A stretch of DNA of 64,000 nt from contig NZ_AP022575.1 in assembly GCF_010730055.1 (NCBI RefSeq), positions 3,038,001 through 3,102,000 of the forward strand, in the 5' to 3' direction. Every line of letters begins with the position of its first letter. Position 1 is the stretch's first letter. Both the position numbers and the translations under genes were made by a program. Source of the stretch: Mycobacterium shinjukuense (GTDB lineage Bacteria; Actinomycetota; Actinomycetes; Mycobacteriales; Mycobacteriaceae). Under the pieces are notes generated by a model, which saw only the letters and a list, made by a program, of their open reading frames with translations, did not search any database and was not told the origin of the DNA. This document shows positions 1 to 9,300 of this stretch, piece after piece.

Positions 1-33
1 AACGCAAATCGCCACAGCGCGCCGTCGAGGCGG

Positions 34-1044
34 CTAGCCGGCGAACTCGCTCGAGTGGTACTTGTGCGTGCCCTCGAGATCGTCGAGGATCGCCACCTGG
101 GCTTTCTTGGGCAACGTGTGCAACATCTCGCGCACCCGAGCCTGGCGTCGAGCCACCGCCTTGCGCTCCGGCATCCCCGGCGTGGCGGTGATTTGCGGCG
201 GCACGCCCTCGATTTCCTCGACACCACCCGCGTGATGGCCGGCATCCAGCAGCGCCTGCTCTTCGGCCATGGTGGCCTCGTCCTTCTCCTCGGACATGCC
301 GATCGGCCCGATGCGCCGGCCGTTGAGGAACTGCCGCACCACCGGCTCGTCGCTGGTCAGCAGCACCTCCCGCGGGCCGAACATCACCAGGTGCTTGCGG
401 AACAGCATGCCCATGTTGTCCGGCACGGTGCGGGCGATGTTGATGTTGTGCGTCACGATCAAGATGGTGGCGTCGATCTGGGCGTTGATGTCCATGATCA
501 ACTGGCTCAGGTAGGCGGTACGGACCGGGTCTAGACCCGAGTCGGGCTCGTCGCAGAGAATGATCTGCGGGTCCAGAACCAGCGCACGGGCCAGGCCGGC
601 ACGCTTGCGCATACCGCCGGAGATCTCACCGGGGAACTTCTTCTCGTCCCCACCCAGGCCGACCAGGGCCAGCTTCTCCATGACGATGTCACGGATCTCG
701 CTTTCCTTTTTCTTGGTGTGCTCCCGCAGCGGGAACGCGGTGTTGTCGAAGAGGTTCATCGACCCGAACAGCGCACCGTCCTGGAATAGCACGCCGAACA
801 ATGTCCGGATCTCGTACAGCTCCTTGGCCGAGCATTCGATGATGTCGGTGCCGTCGATGATGATCGAGCCGCGCTCCGGCCGTAACAGACCGATCAGCGA
901 CTTCAGGAACACCGATTTGCCGGTACCCGACGGGCCCAGCAAGACGCTGACCTCACCAGCGGGGATCGTGAGCGTGACGTCTTCCCAGATCCTCGAGGAT
1001 CCGAAGGACTTCGTGAGTCCGTTGACCTCGATAGCGACGCCCAT
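34..1044 (-). CDS. mkl: Mkl/MceG-type ABC transporter ATPase
   Basis: Cytoplasmic ATPase that in mycobacteria powers the Mce lipid and cholesterol importers (family knowledge). From the chosen start (336 aa) Walker A GPSGTGKS is at about 37-44, the ABC signature ISGGMRKR at 141-148, Walker B ILCDEP near 162-167, and an H-loop VTHN follows. The long C-terminal tail after the ABC domain is typical of MceG/MlaF-like proteins. I chose the internal ATG at 1044 because GGAAGG lies just upstream; the open frame reaches an ATG at 1122, which would add 26 residues. It stands alone here, upstream of the carotenoid oxygenase gene on the same strand. Confidence 0.93.
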   Translation of the reverse strand: MGVAIEVNGLTKSFGSSRIWEDVTLTIPAGEVSVLLGPSGTGKSVFLKSLIGLLRPERGSIIIDGTDIIECSAKELYEIRTLFGVLFQDGALFGSMNLFDNTAFPLREHTKKKESEIRDIVMEKLALVGLGGDEKKFPGEISGGMRKRAGLARALVLDPQIILCDEPDSGLDPVRTAYLSQLIMDINAQIDATILIVTHNINIARTVPDNMGMLFRKHLVMFGPREVLLTSDEPVVRQFLNGRRIGPIGMSEEKDEATMAEEQALLDAGHHAGGVEEIEGVPPQITATPGMPERKAVARRQARVREMLHTLPKKAQVAILDDLEGTHKYHSSEFAG

Positions 1045-1192
1045 GGGAAATCCTTCCGACGCTGATGCCGCCACCTGCCCTTTTTGTGTGGCAAGAGTCA
1101 CTGTAGCGCACTGTCGGGGCATGTCATCAGGGTTGCCCGGATAACAAATACTCTACAGAGCGCGCGGCGGTTCTTCTGGGGTGGCGGACCCG

Positions 1193-2704
1193 TCAGGCGG
1201 TCGGCGCCCAGGTGCCGTGGAAGCCCATCGGCACCCGTTGCGGCAGATGCACGGTGGCCATCGACTCGAGGGTCTGGGCGTCCAACAGCAGCAGTTGGCC
1301 CTCGTCGCGGCCGCGGTGATGGCCGTATCCCATGAGGACGCCGTCGTCCTCGGCGTTGGCCGAGGGGTTCGGCACGAACGCCATCTCACCGATCAGCAGG
1401 TTGGGATCGAGCGCGGCGACCGTCGTCGACCCGGTCACATAATCCTGCTTGTACAGCCAGGTCACCATTTGCGACGAGTCTTGGGCAAAAAAACCGCCCT
1501 CGATGCCGACGGTGTAGCCGAACCGATGCCGACCGCCCAACCGGGTCTCGTTGATCCGGGGAAATTCCTGCGGCCGGTCGTCACGACGTTCGGTGGAAAC
1601 CGCACCGGTCGCCAGGTTGATCGTCCACCGATCCAGCCGCGGCAGGCTGTCACCGCCCGGGCCGCGCCGGTCCCGGTCGAACATTCGCGAGTAACGCACC
1701 ACGTCGAGCACCAGCACCTCGGAGCCGTCGCGGACCTCCGAGTAGGCGTTGAGCGGGTGGTAGACATAGCAGGGCTCGATGTCGAACCAGCGCACGTCAC
1801 CGTTGCCGCCGTCGCGTGGCATCACACCGATCCGCGCCTGGTAGCGCGGATTCCAGGCGTATGGCAGGCGGTCAGAGGGTCGCTCGTTGCGATTGACCAG
1901 CGCCGCGATCGGTCCCGGGACCCGGACGCGTCCGATCAACGACTGCATCACCAGCTGGGCGGGCAGCCGCAGCCAGCGCGGCATCGTCGCCGGCAACACC
2001 TGCGCCGGGTCGAAGGTCACCGGCAGGTCGTAGATCACCACATACTTGTCGGTCAGCGAGAAGTTGTGCATCATCGGCGAGCCGCCCACCTCGATGTCGA
2101 CCGTGCGACGGGCGCGGCCCCGGGTGTCGATCACCGAGTACTGCACCGTGTTCCCGCGAGCGAAGGAGTAGGACACCGCGTGCAGTTCGCCGGTGCGCGG
2201 GTCCCGGTGTGGATGGGCGGTGTAGCCCCCGGCCAGGGTGCCGTCGAAATCGCATGTCCCAACGGTGTCCAGCTCGTCGGTGAGTTCGTAGGTGGCGACG
2301 CCTGCTTCGACGAGGGCCAGGGTCTTGCCGGCGTGGGCCAACACGCTGGTGTTGGCGCCCAGGGCCAGCATGCCGGCCCGCGGGTTGATCCGGGTGGGCG
2401 CCGGCTCGCCGAGGGCGGCACATACCGACGGGCTGCGCACCCATCGGTTGCGGTACCAGCGGGCTTGTCCGCCGCGCAGCGCGACCCCGTGGATCATGCC
2501 GTCGCCGCTGAACCAGTGGTAGATCGCGGGGTCGACCTGTGCCACCGGGTTGGCCCCGTTGCGCAGGTAACGCCCGTCGAGGTGGTCGGGGATGTGGCCG
2601 GTGACCGGCAGGTCGGTCGCGGTCACCTCGGCGCCCACCGGCGCCAGGAAGCCGTCCAGATAGGGGTTCAAGGGGGCGGCGGTGTGCGCGGCGGTCATGT
2701 CCAA
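1193..2704 (-). CDS. Carotenoid cleavage oxygenase
   Basis: A 503-aa protein of the carotenoid/lignostilbene oxygenase family, Fe(II) enzymes that split conjugated C=C bonds of apocarotenoids or stilbenes. All four iron-ligand histidines expected for the seven-bladed propeller are visible: H164 (AHPH), H213 (MMHN), H316 (YHPLNA) and H496 near the C-terminus (GFHGTW). Length is normal for the family. It is transcribed divergently from a TetR regulator, and the 56-bp gap holds a clear inverted repeat, so the regulator probably controls this gene. The M. tuberculosis counterpart is Rv0654. The true substrate cannot be read from sequence. Confidence 0.93.
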   Translation of the reverse strand: MDMTAAHTAAPLNPYLDGFLAPVGAEVTATDLPVTGHIPDHLDGRYLRNGANPVAQVDPAIYHWFSGDGMIHGVALRGGQARWYRNRWVRSPSVCAALGEPAPTRINPRAGMLALGANTSVLAHAGKTLALVEAGVATYELTDELDTVGTCDFDGTLAGGYTAHPHRDPRTGELHAVSYSFARGNTVQYSVIDTRGRARRTVDIEVGGSPMMHNFSLTDKYVVIYDLPVTFDPAQVLPATMPRWLRLPAQLVMQSLIGRVRVPGPIAALVNRNERPSDRLPYAWNPRYQARIGVMPRDGGNGDVRWFDIEPCYVYHPLNAYSEVRDGSEVLVLDVVRYSRMFDRDRRGPGGDSLPRLDRWTINLATGAVSTERRDDRPQEFPRINETRLGGRHRFGYTVGIEGGFFAQDSSQMVTWLYKQDYVTGSTTVAALDPNLLIGEMAFVPNPSANAEDDGVLMGYGHHRGRDEGQLLLLDAQTLESMATVHLPQRVPMGFHGTWAPTA

Positions 2705-2708
2705 GCTC

Positions 2709-2736
2709 CTATAACATTGTTATTTCTGTGTTATAG
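2709..2736. promoter_or_regulatory. Probable TetR operator palindrome
   Basis: A perfect 8-bp inverted repeat, CTATAACA at 2709-2716 and TGTTATAG at 2729-2736, lies between the divergent carotenoid oxygenase and TetR genes. A nested third arm (ATAAC at 2711-2715, GTTAT at 2719-2723) makes three overlapping half-sites. The A/T-rich island in high-GC DNA and the position 5 bp from the oxygenase start codon fit a repressor site controlling both genes. Binding by the adjacent TetR is inferred. Confidence 0.75.
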
Positions 2737-2760
2737 GCACCGTACGCCCCAGATGAGAAC

Positions 2761-3486
2761 ATGGCAAGGATGACTTCACCGACGGGTGTTCGAGACGAGT
2801 TGCTGCAGGCCGCCGTGGGACTGCTCAACGAGCACGGGCCCGACGCGCTGCAGACCCGCAAGGTGGCCGGCGCCGCGGGCACCTCCACGATGGCGGTCTA
2901 CACCCATTTCGGCGGGATGCGCGGGCTCATCGCCGCGGTCGCCGAAGAGGGGTTGCGCCAGTTCGATGCCGCGCTGACGCTCCCCAGCACCGCGGATCCC
3001 GTCGGCGACCTGCTGGCCGTCGGCATCGCCTACCGGCGTTACGCCATCGAGCGGCCACACATGTATCGGCTGATGTTCGGCAGCACCAGCGCACACGGCA
3101 TCAACGCGCCGGCGCACAACGTCTTGACACTAACGATCGCCCAGATCGAGCAGCAGCACCCCAGCTTCGCGCACGTGGTGCGCGCGGTGCGCCGGTCGAT
3201 GCTGGCCGGCCGGTTAGCGGCCGCGGGCTCTGCGGATGACGACGCCACCGTGGTGGCCGTGGCGGCCCAGTTCTGGGCGTTGGTCCACGGCTTCGTCATG
3301 CTCGAACTCGCCGGGTTCTACGGCGACGACGACGACACCGCGGTGGAACCGGTGCTGGCCTCGATGACAGCGAATTTGCTGGTCGCCCTGGGAGATTCAG
3401 CCGAGCAGGTGAAGCGTTCGCAGCGGTCGGCGGTGGTCGCAGGCGGGACGCGAAAGCCCCGGGGTTCTCGCGCAGCGACTACTTGA
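2761..3486 (+). CDS. TetR-family transcriptional regulator
   Basis: A 241-aa TetR regulator. The N-terminal helix-turn-helix lies at about residues 10-60, with TRKVAGAAGTSTMAVYTHFG carrying the recognition helix. The C-terminal ligand-binding part resembles the WHG-type TetR domain (LVHGFVMLELAGF). Residues after about 220 are basic and Ser/Arg rich. It is divergent from the carotenoid oxygenase across a palindromic operator, so it probably represses that gene and itself. Its stop codon overlaps the 3' end of the convergent rplL by 8 bp. ATG at 2761 is used; ATG at 2770 is possible. It corresponds to Rv0653c. Confidence 0.9.
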   Translation: MARMTSPTGVRDELLQAAVGLLNEHGPDALQTRKVAGAAGTSTMAVYTHFGGMRGLIAAVAEEGLRQFDAALTLPSTADPVGDLLAVGIAYRRYAIERPHMYRLMFGSTSAHGINAPAHNVLTLTIAQIEQQHPSFAHVVRAVRRSMLAGRLAAAGSADDDATVVAVAAQFWALVHGFVMLELAGFYGDDDDTAVEPVLASMTANLLVALGDSAEQVKRSQRSAVVAGGTRKPRGSRAATT

Positions 3487-3871
3487 CGGTGACGGTGGCG
3501 CCGGCCGCCTCGAGCTTGGCCTTGGCCTCGTCGGCGGCTTCCTTGGCGACCTTCTCCAGCAGCGGCTTGGGCGCGCTGTCCACCAGGTCCTTGGCCTCCT
3601 TGAGGCCCAGGCCCGAGACGATCTCCCGGACCACCTTGATGACGCCGATCTTCTTCTCGCCGGCGGCCTCGAGGATCACGTCGAACTCGGTCTGCTCCTC
3701 GACGGCCTCGGCGGCGGCGCCGGCCGGGGCGGCTCCCACGGCGGCGACGGCGACCGGAGCCGCGGCGGTGACCTCGAAGGTCTCCTCGAACTTCTTGACG
3801 AAGTCCGAAAGCTCCAACAGCGTCATTTCCTTGAACGCGTCCAGCAATTCGTCGGTCGAGAGCTTTGCCAT
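3479..3871 (-). CDS. rplL: 50S ribosomal protein bL12 (L7/L12)
   Basis: A 130-aa stalk protein that recruits translational GTPases to the ribosome. The N-terminal dimerisation helix (MAKLSTDELLDAFKEM) is followed by an Ala/Pro/Gly hinge near residues 35-58 and the conserved C-terminal domain (EKKIGVIKVVREI, LGLKEAKDLVD). Length and layout are standard. It lies 31 bp downstream of rplJ on the same strand and is expected to be co-transcribed under L10-L12 autoregulation. Its 3' end overlaps the convergent TetR gene by 8 bp, leaving no room for a separate terminator. Confidence 0.98.
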   Translation of the reverse strand: MAKLSTDELLDAFKEMTLLELSDFVKKFEETFEVTAAAPVAVAAVGAAPAGAAAEAVEEQTEFDVILEAAGEKKIGVIKVVREIVSGLGLKEAKDLVDSAPKPLLEKVAKEAADEAKAKLEAAGATVTVK

Positions 3872-3902
3872 GGTGGTCCTTCCTAGTTTCGGGGGTGGTG
3901 GA

Positions 3903-4472
3903 TTATTGGTCTGAAGCTGGTTCTGCGGCCGCAGTGTCCGCGGGCGTGCCGGGTGCCTCGGCGGCCATCTTTTCCTGCAGTGCGGCCGCCAGTCGGGCCA
4001 TCTGCGATGCGGGCGCAGTGAACAACCCGGCGGCCTTGGCGAGGTTGCCCTTCATCGCGCCGGCCAGCTTGGCCAGCAGCACCTCACGGGATTCCAGGTC
4101 GGCGATGCGTTCGACGTCGGCGACGCTCAGCGGGTGGCCATCCATGTAGCCGCCCTTGATGACCAGCGCCTTGTGCTCCCTGGCGAAGGTCTTGATGGTC
4201 TTGGCGGCGTCCACCGGTTCACCGGTGACGAACGCGATCGCGGTCGGGCCGGCGAACAGCTCGTCGAGTCCCTCGATGCCGGCCTCCGAGGCCGCCCGCT
4301 TGATAAGCGTGTTCTTGGCCACCGCGTAGCTGGCCGACTCCCCCAGCGACCGGCGCAGCTGCGCCAGGTTGGCCACCGTCAAACCCCGGTATTCGGTGAT
4401 AACGGCAGCGGTCGAGGCCTTGAAGCGCGCCGCGATGTCTGCCACCGCGGTGGCCTTGTCAGCCTTGGCCAT
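3903..4472 (-). CDS. rplJ: 50S ribosomal protein uL10
   Basis: A 189-aa L10 protein that anchors the L12 dimers to 23S rRNA. The start ATG at 4472 is fixed by a strong AGGAGG five bases upstream and by the typical N-terminus MAKADKATAVADIA. The frame stays open to 4691, but that part is leader RNA. The conserved core (YRGLTVANLAQLRRSL, YAVAKNTLIKRAA) and the C-terminal helix that carries L12 dimers are present, followed by a mycobacterial Ala/Pro/Glu tail. It is the first gene of the rplJ-rplL pair, preceded by a structured leader. Confidence 0.97.
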   Translation of the reverse strand: MAKADKATAVADIAARFKASTAAVITEYRGLTVANLAQLRRSLGESASYAVAKNTLIKRAASEAGIEGLDELFAGPTAIAFVTGEPVDAAKTIKTFAREHKALVIKGGYMDGHPLSVADVERIADLESREVLLAKLAGAMKGNLAKAAGLFTAPASQMARLAAALQEKMAAEAPGTPADTAAAEPASDQ

Positions 4473-4479
4473 GCATACC

Positions 4480-4665
4480 TCCTGAGGTGAAAGTCCTGGT
4501 GCGACTTGCCGTCTGCGACCCACCCGGAAACGACGAACGCCCCGGTGCAGGAAGCGGCCGGGGCGTGGAAATGTGTCGGCGCGCACGCCGACGCGTAATG
4601 CCTCGTCCTCCTGCGTGGGTCGCCGGGATAGTCCCGGACCTTCGACCGATTTCTCGGTGACCGAC
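4480..4665 (-). promoter_or_regulatory. L10-type ribosomal protein leader of rplJ
   Basis: About 190 bases upstream of rplJ on the minus strand look like an autoregulatory L10 leader. There is a GC-rich hairpin with arms at 4538-4545 and 4558-4565 (CGCCCCGG / CCGGGGCG), further complementary GC-rich segments, and purine-rich AGGAGGA around 4609-4615. The L10-L12 complex binds such leaders to repress translation of rplJL (family knowledge). Position and structure support the call. I could not fold the RNA, and the exact limits are approximate. Confidence 0.6.
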
Positions 4666-4769
4666 GGTCTTCGGTGGATCGGCAACCACAATAGCGTGGT
4701 CCCGTCCGATCAGCCAAAGCGCCGAGTGTGAACACCGCGACGCCCCGCCGGCGTGTCGCGTCGGCGGAT

Positions 4770-5690
4770 TCACCGTCGGCCGAACGTCATAGTGGCGAGC
4801 CTGGCCGCGCCGACCAGCCCGGCCTCACCGCCGAGCTGGGCCCCCACCACGCGCAGGCCGGCCAGGAAGTCCAGCCGGGCGTAGTCGGACAACGCCGCCC
4901 GCAGCGGGTCGAAGAGCAGGCGTCCGGACTTGGCGACGCCTCCCCCGACGACGACCAGGTCGAGGTCGCACACCGCACCCACCGAGGCGATCATCGCCGC
5001 CACGCCCCGGGCGCCCCGGCGAAAGGCCGCCAGCGCCACCGCGTCCCCGGCCTCCGCCGCGTCGGCCAGCTCCCGGGCGCCGGCGTCCGGCGCCGCCGCC
5101 CAACCATTGGCCCGCGCCCAGCGCACCATCGCCGGGCCGGCCGCCACCGTCTCGACGCAACCGCGCCCGCCGCACGCACAGGGCTCACCATCCTGGTCGA
5201 CCACCACGTGACCGACATGACCGGCGTTGCCGGTGCGGCCGTCATACGGGGCGCCGTCGAGCACCAATCCGCCGCCGACTCCGGTGGAGACGACCATTCC
5301 CAGCAGGAAACGCGCGCCCCGGCCGGCCCCACGCCAGTGCTCGCCGAGCGCCATGCAGACACCGTCACCGCCCAGCCGCACCGGCACACCGGGCACCAGG
5401 TCGGTGACTCGGTCCCGCAGCGGAAATCCGCGCCAACCCGGGATGTTGATCGGGCTGACGGTCCCGGCTCGCAGGTCGACGGGGCCGGCGGAGGCGATGC
5501 CCACCGCACCGACCGTGCCGCCGGCCACGCGCAACGCGTCGGCGATCATCGCGGCCACCGCCGCCCACACCCCTTCGGGGTCGCGGCGCGCCGGGGTCGG
5601 GCGGGTGGCGGTGTGCAGCAGCACTCCGGCGGTATCGGCGAGGCCAGCGGCGATCTTGGTGCCGCCGATGTCGAGGCAGAGGGTGCGCAT
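4770..5690 (-). CDS. ROK-family sugar kinase
   Basis: A 306-aa kinase of the ROK family, likely phosphorylating a hexose such as glucose or mannose with ATP or polyphosphate. The ATP phosphate-binding motif DIGGTKIAAG is at residues 7-16. The zinc-binding ROK signature near 160-185 shows GHVV, CACGGRGC and the family Glu (CVET). The gene starts 5 bp after the stop codon of the small upstream gene, which itself overlaps the alpha-mannosidase gene, so the three form one operon. Co-transcription with a mannosidase suggests it phosphorylates a released hexose (inference). It corresponds to Rv0650. Confidence 0.9.
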   Translation of the reverse strand: MRTLCLDIGGTKIAAGLADTAGVLLHTATRPTPARRDPEGVWAAVAAMIADALRVAGGTVGAVGIASAGPVDLRAGTVSPINIPGWRGFPLRDRVTDLVPGVPVRLGGDGVCMALGEHWRGAGRGARFLLGMVVSTGVGGGLVLDGAPYDGRTGNAGHVGHVVVDQDGEPCACGGRGCVETVAAGPAMVRWARANGWAAAPDAGARELADAAEAGDAVALAAFRRGARGVAAMIASVGAVCDLDLVVVGGGVAKSGRLLFDPLRAALSDYARLDFLAGLRVVGAQLGGEAGLVGAARLATMTFGRR

Positions 5691-5695
5691 GAGGA

Positions 5696-6307
5696 TCAGT
5701 GCCGGTGGGTGTTGTCGGGTTGGCGGGGGTCACCCGGATGCTCGTAGCCAGGTGCCAGGCGCACCAGCGCGGCCCGGCGGGCGTCCAACCAGATCCGGAA
5801 GGCGCGACGCCGCGCGGCACCCAGCAGATGCTCGTTGATGACCGGCCGCACCCGCTCGAGGGGTGGCGCGCTGACCGTCGGGGTGCACCAGCCGTCGCGG
5901 CCGGGCCGGCGCTGGGCGAACCGCAGCGGGTTGCGGGCATGATAGTCGGCCACCTCGGCGTCGGAAATTTGGACCGCGGCGGTGACGTCGGCGAACAACG
6001 CCCGGGCCAGCGGGTCGGCCAGCGCGGCGGCGGCGATGCTGCCGAGCTCCAGCCGGGCGGTCACGTCGGGCAACACCTCGGCCTCGGTCGGGGCGTCGGC
6101 CGCACCGAGGCCACGCGCCGCCGCCTCAACGGCGACCACCCGCTCGGTCACGATCAGCTGGGTGAGCCAGCGCCGCAATTGTCGGCCCTCGCTGGTGCCG
6201 CTCGCCGGCCACCGGGCGGCACACGGACCGCTGCGCAGCCGCGCTTCCCGGGCGTCGACCTCGTCGACGGCAACCGGTGCGCCGGCCACGGTCGCGACCA
6301 GGCTCAT
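5696..6307 (-). CDS. Small protein, Rv0649-like (labelled FabD2)
   Basis: A 203-aa protein. The matching M. tuberculosis gene is annotated as a malonyl-CoA:ACP transacylase (fabD2), but I see no GxSxG nucleophile or transacylase fold signature and do not support that function. The N-terminal 130 residues, with long helices and the segment QISDAEVADYHARNP, resemble the helical chaperone part of SurA/PpiC-type parvulins, without a recognisable isomerase domain. There is no signal peptide. Its ATG overlaps the TGA of the alpha-mannosidase gene (ATGA), so translation is probably coupled. Function unknown. Confidence 0.8.
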   Translation of the reverse strand: MSLVATVAGAPVAVDEVDAREARLRSGPCAARWPASGTSEGRQLRRWLTQLIVTERVVAVEAAARGLGAADAPTEAEVLPDVTARLELGSIAAAALADPLARALFADVTAAVQISDAEVADYHARNPLRFAQRRPGRDGWCTPTVSAPPLERVRPVINEHLLGAARRRAFRIWLDARRAALVRLAPGYEHPGDPRQPDNTHRH

Positions 6308-9300
6308 GTCACGGTCACCGACACCGCCGGCGAGTAGACCAGCCAGCCCGCAGCGCCGACCCGGATCAGGGCCCACCACCGGCCGGGTTGCCACCAGGGG
6401 GGCGGAGTCACGTCGAAGACCAGTTCGACGGTGCCGCCGGGGGGCAGGTCGGCACCCTGCACGGCCGGGCCCACCCACTCCCAGGTGCCCCACGGGCTGA
6501 TCAGGTGGGCCTCCACCGTCAGGTTTGCGCAGGCGTGGCTGCCGACCGTGACCGAGAGCCGCGCCGAATCGCCCGCGGCCACCTCGACGTCGGCCGGGCC
6601 CTCGACCAGGTACACCAGTTCCGGTGGCTCGGCGGTCCCCAGGGTCACCACGCACACGTCCTCGACCACCTGCTGCCAGGCGGCCGGCACCTCCCCGGAG
6701 AGTCCGAGCTGGGCCCGGACGGGATAGTGCCCCGGTCGCGCCTGGGCCGGGATCGCCAGCACCACATCGGCGTCCAGATACCCGCCGGCGCACAGCGTGA
6801 ACGGCAGCTTGGCAGGCGCGGCCGACCAGCCGTCCGGGCACACCAGCTCGACCGTGCCGGTCAGCACCGAATCGGTGCAGTCGCTGGCCGCGGTCAGGCG
6901 CAGCACCACCTCAGCGGCCGGCTCGGCGGTCACCGCCTGGGGCCGCAGGTACGCGACGGCGGGCAGCCCGCCCAGTGGCGCGGGGCCGCGATTGTGCAGC
7001 CAATATCGGGCATAGAGCGGCTGGGCTCGTTCGGTGTGCGGGGCCAGCTCGCGCGGGCCGGATGGCACCGCCGGCAGATCGAGCCGGGCCAGCACGGTGG
7101 CGAGCTGGTAACCATGCAGCTCGGTCGACCAGGCCCGCTGCAACGGGGTTTCCCGCAGGTCGGCCAGCCGCAGCGCGCGAATGGTGCCCAGCTCGGAGCC
7201 GACGACCACGCGGCTGCCGGCCCCGGTGGTCTCCACTAGACGCAGGGCCACCGCGGCGGGGTCGACCGGTTCGGCGCGACCGGCGGTCAGCGGGTTGCCG
7301 GCGGCCTTGAGGGCACCCAGGTGCACCGCGCCGGCGGGCTCGACATGCAGCAGCGATCCCTGCCGCGGCAGCCTGCCCAGCCCCGTGCACGGGGTCACCG
7401 CCAGCAGCGGCTGGGAGAATTGCGCGCCGCGCGCGCAGACCTCGGCGTCCCGCCAGTCGCCGTCGCCGCAGATCAGCGCGTAGTCGAAAACGTGCGTCCA
7501 ATGCTGAAGCTGGAAGCTGGAGCCATCGGGCGCGGTGCGGCGCGGTTCGTCGATCCAGACACCGGACGGCCATCCGGTGCAGGACCGCATCAACGCGGCA
7601 TGCAGGGTGCCCGCGCAGTCCACAGCGAAGCTGGGCACCCCGCGGTTGAGCAGCGCGACCGTGCGGGCCTCGAACGGTTCCGCGGGCGCGGGGGCCTGCT
7701 GGGTGACGGCAATCTCGGCGTCGCCCAGATCGTCGACCACCGCGGCGATCGCGGCGGCGAGGCTCGTGTCGTCGCGGCCGTCGATTATCAGCACCGGCAG
7801 CGCACACGGCGCCCGCACGTCTGCCCCGGGCACCCAGACCGCAACCAACGGCGCCGCGGCCGGCACCCACACCCTGGCCCGGCCGGTGTCGGCCAGTTGG
7901 CGTTCGAGTTCGGCGACGTACACCGGGTCGGCGTCGGCCAGCACGGCCTTGGTGAACACGTTGCGGGCGGGCCCGCCCAGCGCGATCCGGGTGTCCGGCA
8001 CATTGGAGTCCACGTCGAGGTGGCCGTAGCGCGGCTTGTCGGCGCCGCTGCAGGTGGCCGTGACGCCGGCGCGGACCAGCGCGATCATCAGGTCGCGGGC
8101 CATCGGTCCAGACGTCGCCTCGGAAGGACAGACCACCTCGGCCACCGATACCGCCCGCAGGGCCGTGCCGCCGACCCGCACCCGGGCCGCCGAGGACAAC
8201 CCGAACCACCGGTAGGCCGGGTTGTCCAGGGTCCACGGGTGTCGCGCGGTGTCCACCGACTCCGCCCCGTCATGCAGCAACGCAAAACCGCGCCCGACGA
8301 CGGCGTCGCCCACCTCACTGACCGGCATGGCGCCCGGCACCGGACACGGCCAGCGCAGCCGCAGCAAACGGTCGTGGCCGGTGAACCCGTCGATGGTGGT
8401 GCGGCAGTCCAGTCGGGCGACCCCGCGCCACAGGGTGAGCGTCTGGGTGTAGCGCAGCAACGCGCCCATCCGGCCCCACACCACCAGGCGTTGACCCAGC
8501 GGACCGTGGTAGGCCTGGACCTCCGCCGGCCATTCCGACGAGCAGACCACCGGCCCCTTGGGCAGCAGGTGCCACGGGCCCTCGCCCTGGGTCGGGTGCG
8601 CGGGGTATTCCTCATAGGCGGCGAGCTCGTTGCCCACCCGGCCGCGCGCGATCAGCTCGCGGCCGGCACACACCAGCGACCGCACCGCCCCGCCGCGCTC
8701 GGGGTCGACGGCCAGGCGGTACTGCTCGTTGGCGATCTCGACACCGGCCGCGGGTTCCCAGCCCGCGGGCCCGTCGGCCGGGATCAGCCGGTAAGCCCGC
8801 CAGCCCAGCGACGGGACATCCCGCGCCAGCCAGGTGACCGTCCGCCCGCCGTGCTCGACATGCGCGGGCAGCTCGTCGCCATCGGGGTCGACGACCCGCA
8901 CCCCCGCGTCCAGCGGCGGGTCGAGCCGGGCGGTGACGATATCGGTGCGCCGGCCGGTCAGCGGGTTCCACACCACGACGCGGTCATCCGGGCCCGCCAC
9001 CGCCCCGGACAGCAGCCGCAGCGAGTTGTCGCGGGCGGCGCGGCCCAGCTCCCACGCGTCGCGCCAGCCGGTCAGCAGGTCGAGGTAGACCTGGTCGGAC
9101 TCCGAGCCGGTGATCGCGTCGTGGTGTGCGCCGTAGGCCAGCTGCACCCACGCCTTGGCCAACGCGGCCTGCGGATACTGCGCTCCGGTCATTAGCGCGG
9201 CGAACACGGCGAACCGCTCCGCCTCCAAGACGGCGTTCTCGGCGGCCCGGTTGGCTTGTTTGGTGTCGATGTACGACACGTCCTTGCCGGTGTAGATCGG

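Noticed and set aside
1181..2773. Long plus-strand open frame (530 codons)
   Set aside because: It is antisense to the carotenoid oxygenase gene, has no recognisable domain, and has the His/Arg/Gly-rich composition of a high-GC shadow frame.
6308..6841. Longer start for the Rv0649-like gene (to 6841)
   Set aside because: The extension overlaps the mannosidase gene on the same strand in another frame and has shadow composition; ATG 6307 overlaps the mannosidase stop as in a normal coupled operon.
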